The notes below the pieces were generated by a model. The model had not been told where the DNA came from. It saw nothing but the letters and a program-made list of their open reading frames with translations, and did not search any database. DNA of 14,539 nucleotides from Sulfuritalea sp. (lineage in GTDB: Bacteria; Pseudomonadota; Gammaproteobacteria; Burkholderiales; Rhodocyclaceae): assembly GCA_021738105.1 (NCBI GenBank), contig JAIPCS010000070.1, positions 1-14,539 on the forward strand, in the 5' to 3' direction. Position numbers and translations under genes: made by a program. This document shows positions 14,388 through 14,539 of the stretch, in pieces (positions within the stretch are counted from its first letter, which is position 1; each line of letters begins with the position of its first letter).

Positions 14388-14539
14388 AGCTGACTCTGTT
14401 CGATCTCGATAACACACTGCTCGCGGGGGACTCGGATTTCGAGTGGGCGCAGTTCCTGATCAGCAAAGGCGTGCTCGATCGCGAAGTGCATGAAGCGCGG
14501 AATCTTGAATTTTTCGAACAATACAAGGCCGGTACTCTG
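14384..14539 (+). CDS. HAD-IB (SerB-like) phosphatase, 5' part only
   Basis: The first 52 codons are present and the gene runs off the window. GGAGG (14373-14377) sits 6 bases before the ATG, the best ribosome binding site in the window. The catalytic motif I, FDLDNTL with Asp7 and Asp9 (DxDxT), is at the very N-terminus. The following region (DSDFEWAQFLISKGVLD, then EFFEQYKAGTL) is typical of HAD subfamily IB phosphatases, related to phosphoserine phosphatase. These commonly follow hda in betaproteobacteria. The substrate is not assignable from this part. Confidence 0.88.
   Translation, partial: MKLTLFDLDNTLLAGDSDFEWAQFLISKGVLDREVHEARNLEFFEQYKAGTL

Noticed and set aside
1..14539. CRISPR array, tRNA or rRNA genes, integron sites
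   Set aside because: No regularly spaced direct repeats, cloverleaf-like segments or rRNA signatures were found on either strand.

Overview
The window looks like a chromosomal segment of a high-GC betaproteobacterium. The inference rests on gene content and order: purM / AI-2E permease / hda / HAD-IB phosphatase, mutL-miaA, purN next to a DUF3108 gene, and a second RsmB/NOP methyltransferase beside that pair. This arrangement is familiar from Rhodocyclales-like genomes (Azoarcus, Dechloromonas, Accumulibacter relatives). I cannot place the genus from sequence alone.

Left end, 1-1497, accessory. This part is clearly more AT-rich than the rest (about 37% GC in 541-600 and 30% in 661-720, against about 75% in 5401-5460). 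It holds the 5' two-thirds or so of a secreted PI-PLC-like phosphodiesterase with a cysteine-rich insertion (minus strand, running off base 1). Next come two degenerate transposase fragments on the plus strand: an IS256-type piece (721-933) followed directly by an IS91-type zinc-binding piece (934-1140). About 350 bases follow in which I recognise nothing.

Middle left, 1498-8394, minus strand. Eight genes form one tightly packed chain, in transcription order: dedA-family membrane protein, an uncharacterised lipoprotein, purN, a DUF3108 exported protein, an RsmB/NOP RNA methyltransferase, a secreted phospholipase-D-like protein, an MscS-type channel and rlmB. Every junction is an ATGA/GTGA-type overlap, a short overlap or a gap of at most 2 bases, so translational coupling along one transcript is likely. 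The chain mixes purine synthesis, rRNA modification and envelope functions. The RsmB/NOP gene carries an in-frame palindromic repeat element that adds about 25 residues.

Middle right, 8395-12495. mutL-miaA diverge from dedA and converge on purM. MutL has the metal-dependent endonuclease motifs seen in bacteria that lack MutH-type strand discrimination. purM starts at TTG with a good ribosome binding site.

Right end, 12496-14539, plus strand. An AI-2E/PerM-type membrane protein, hda (the DnaA regulator) and a HAD-IB phosphatase (cut by the window end) form a probable operon. A 39-codon open frame exactly bridges hda and the phosphatase with ATGA overlaps at both ends.

Most of the window is ordinary core genome. 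The parts that deserve attention are the Cys-rich PI-PLC-like protein in the AT-rich island, the palindromic element inside the methyltransferase gene, the unknown lipoprotein, and the small bridging frame after hda.
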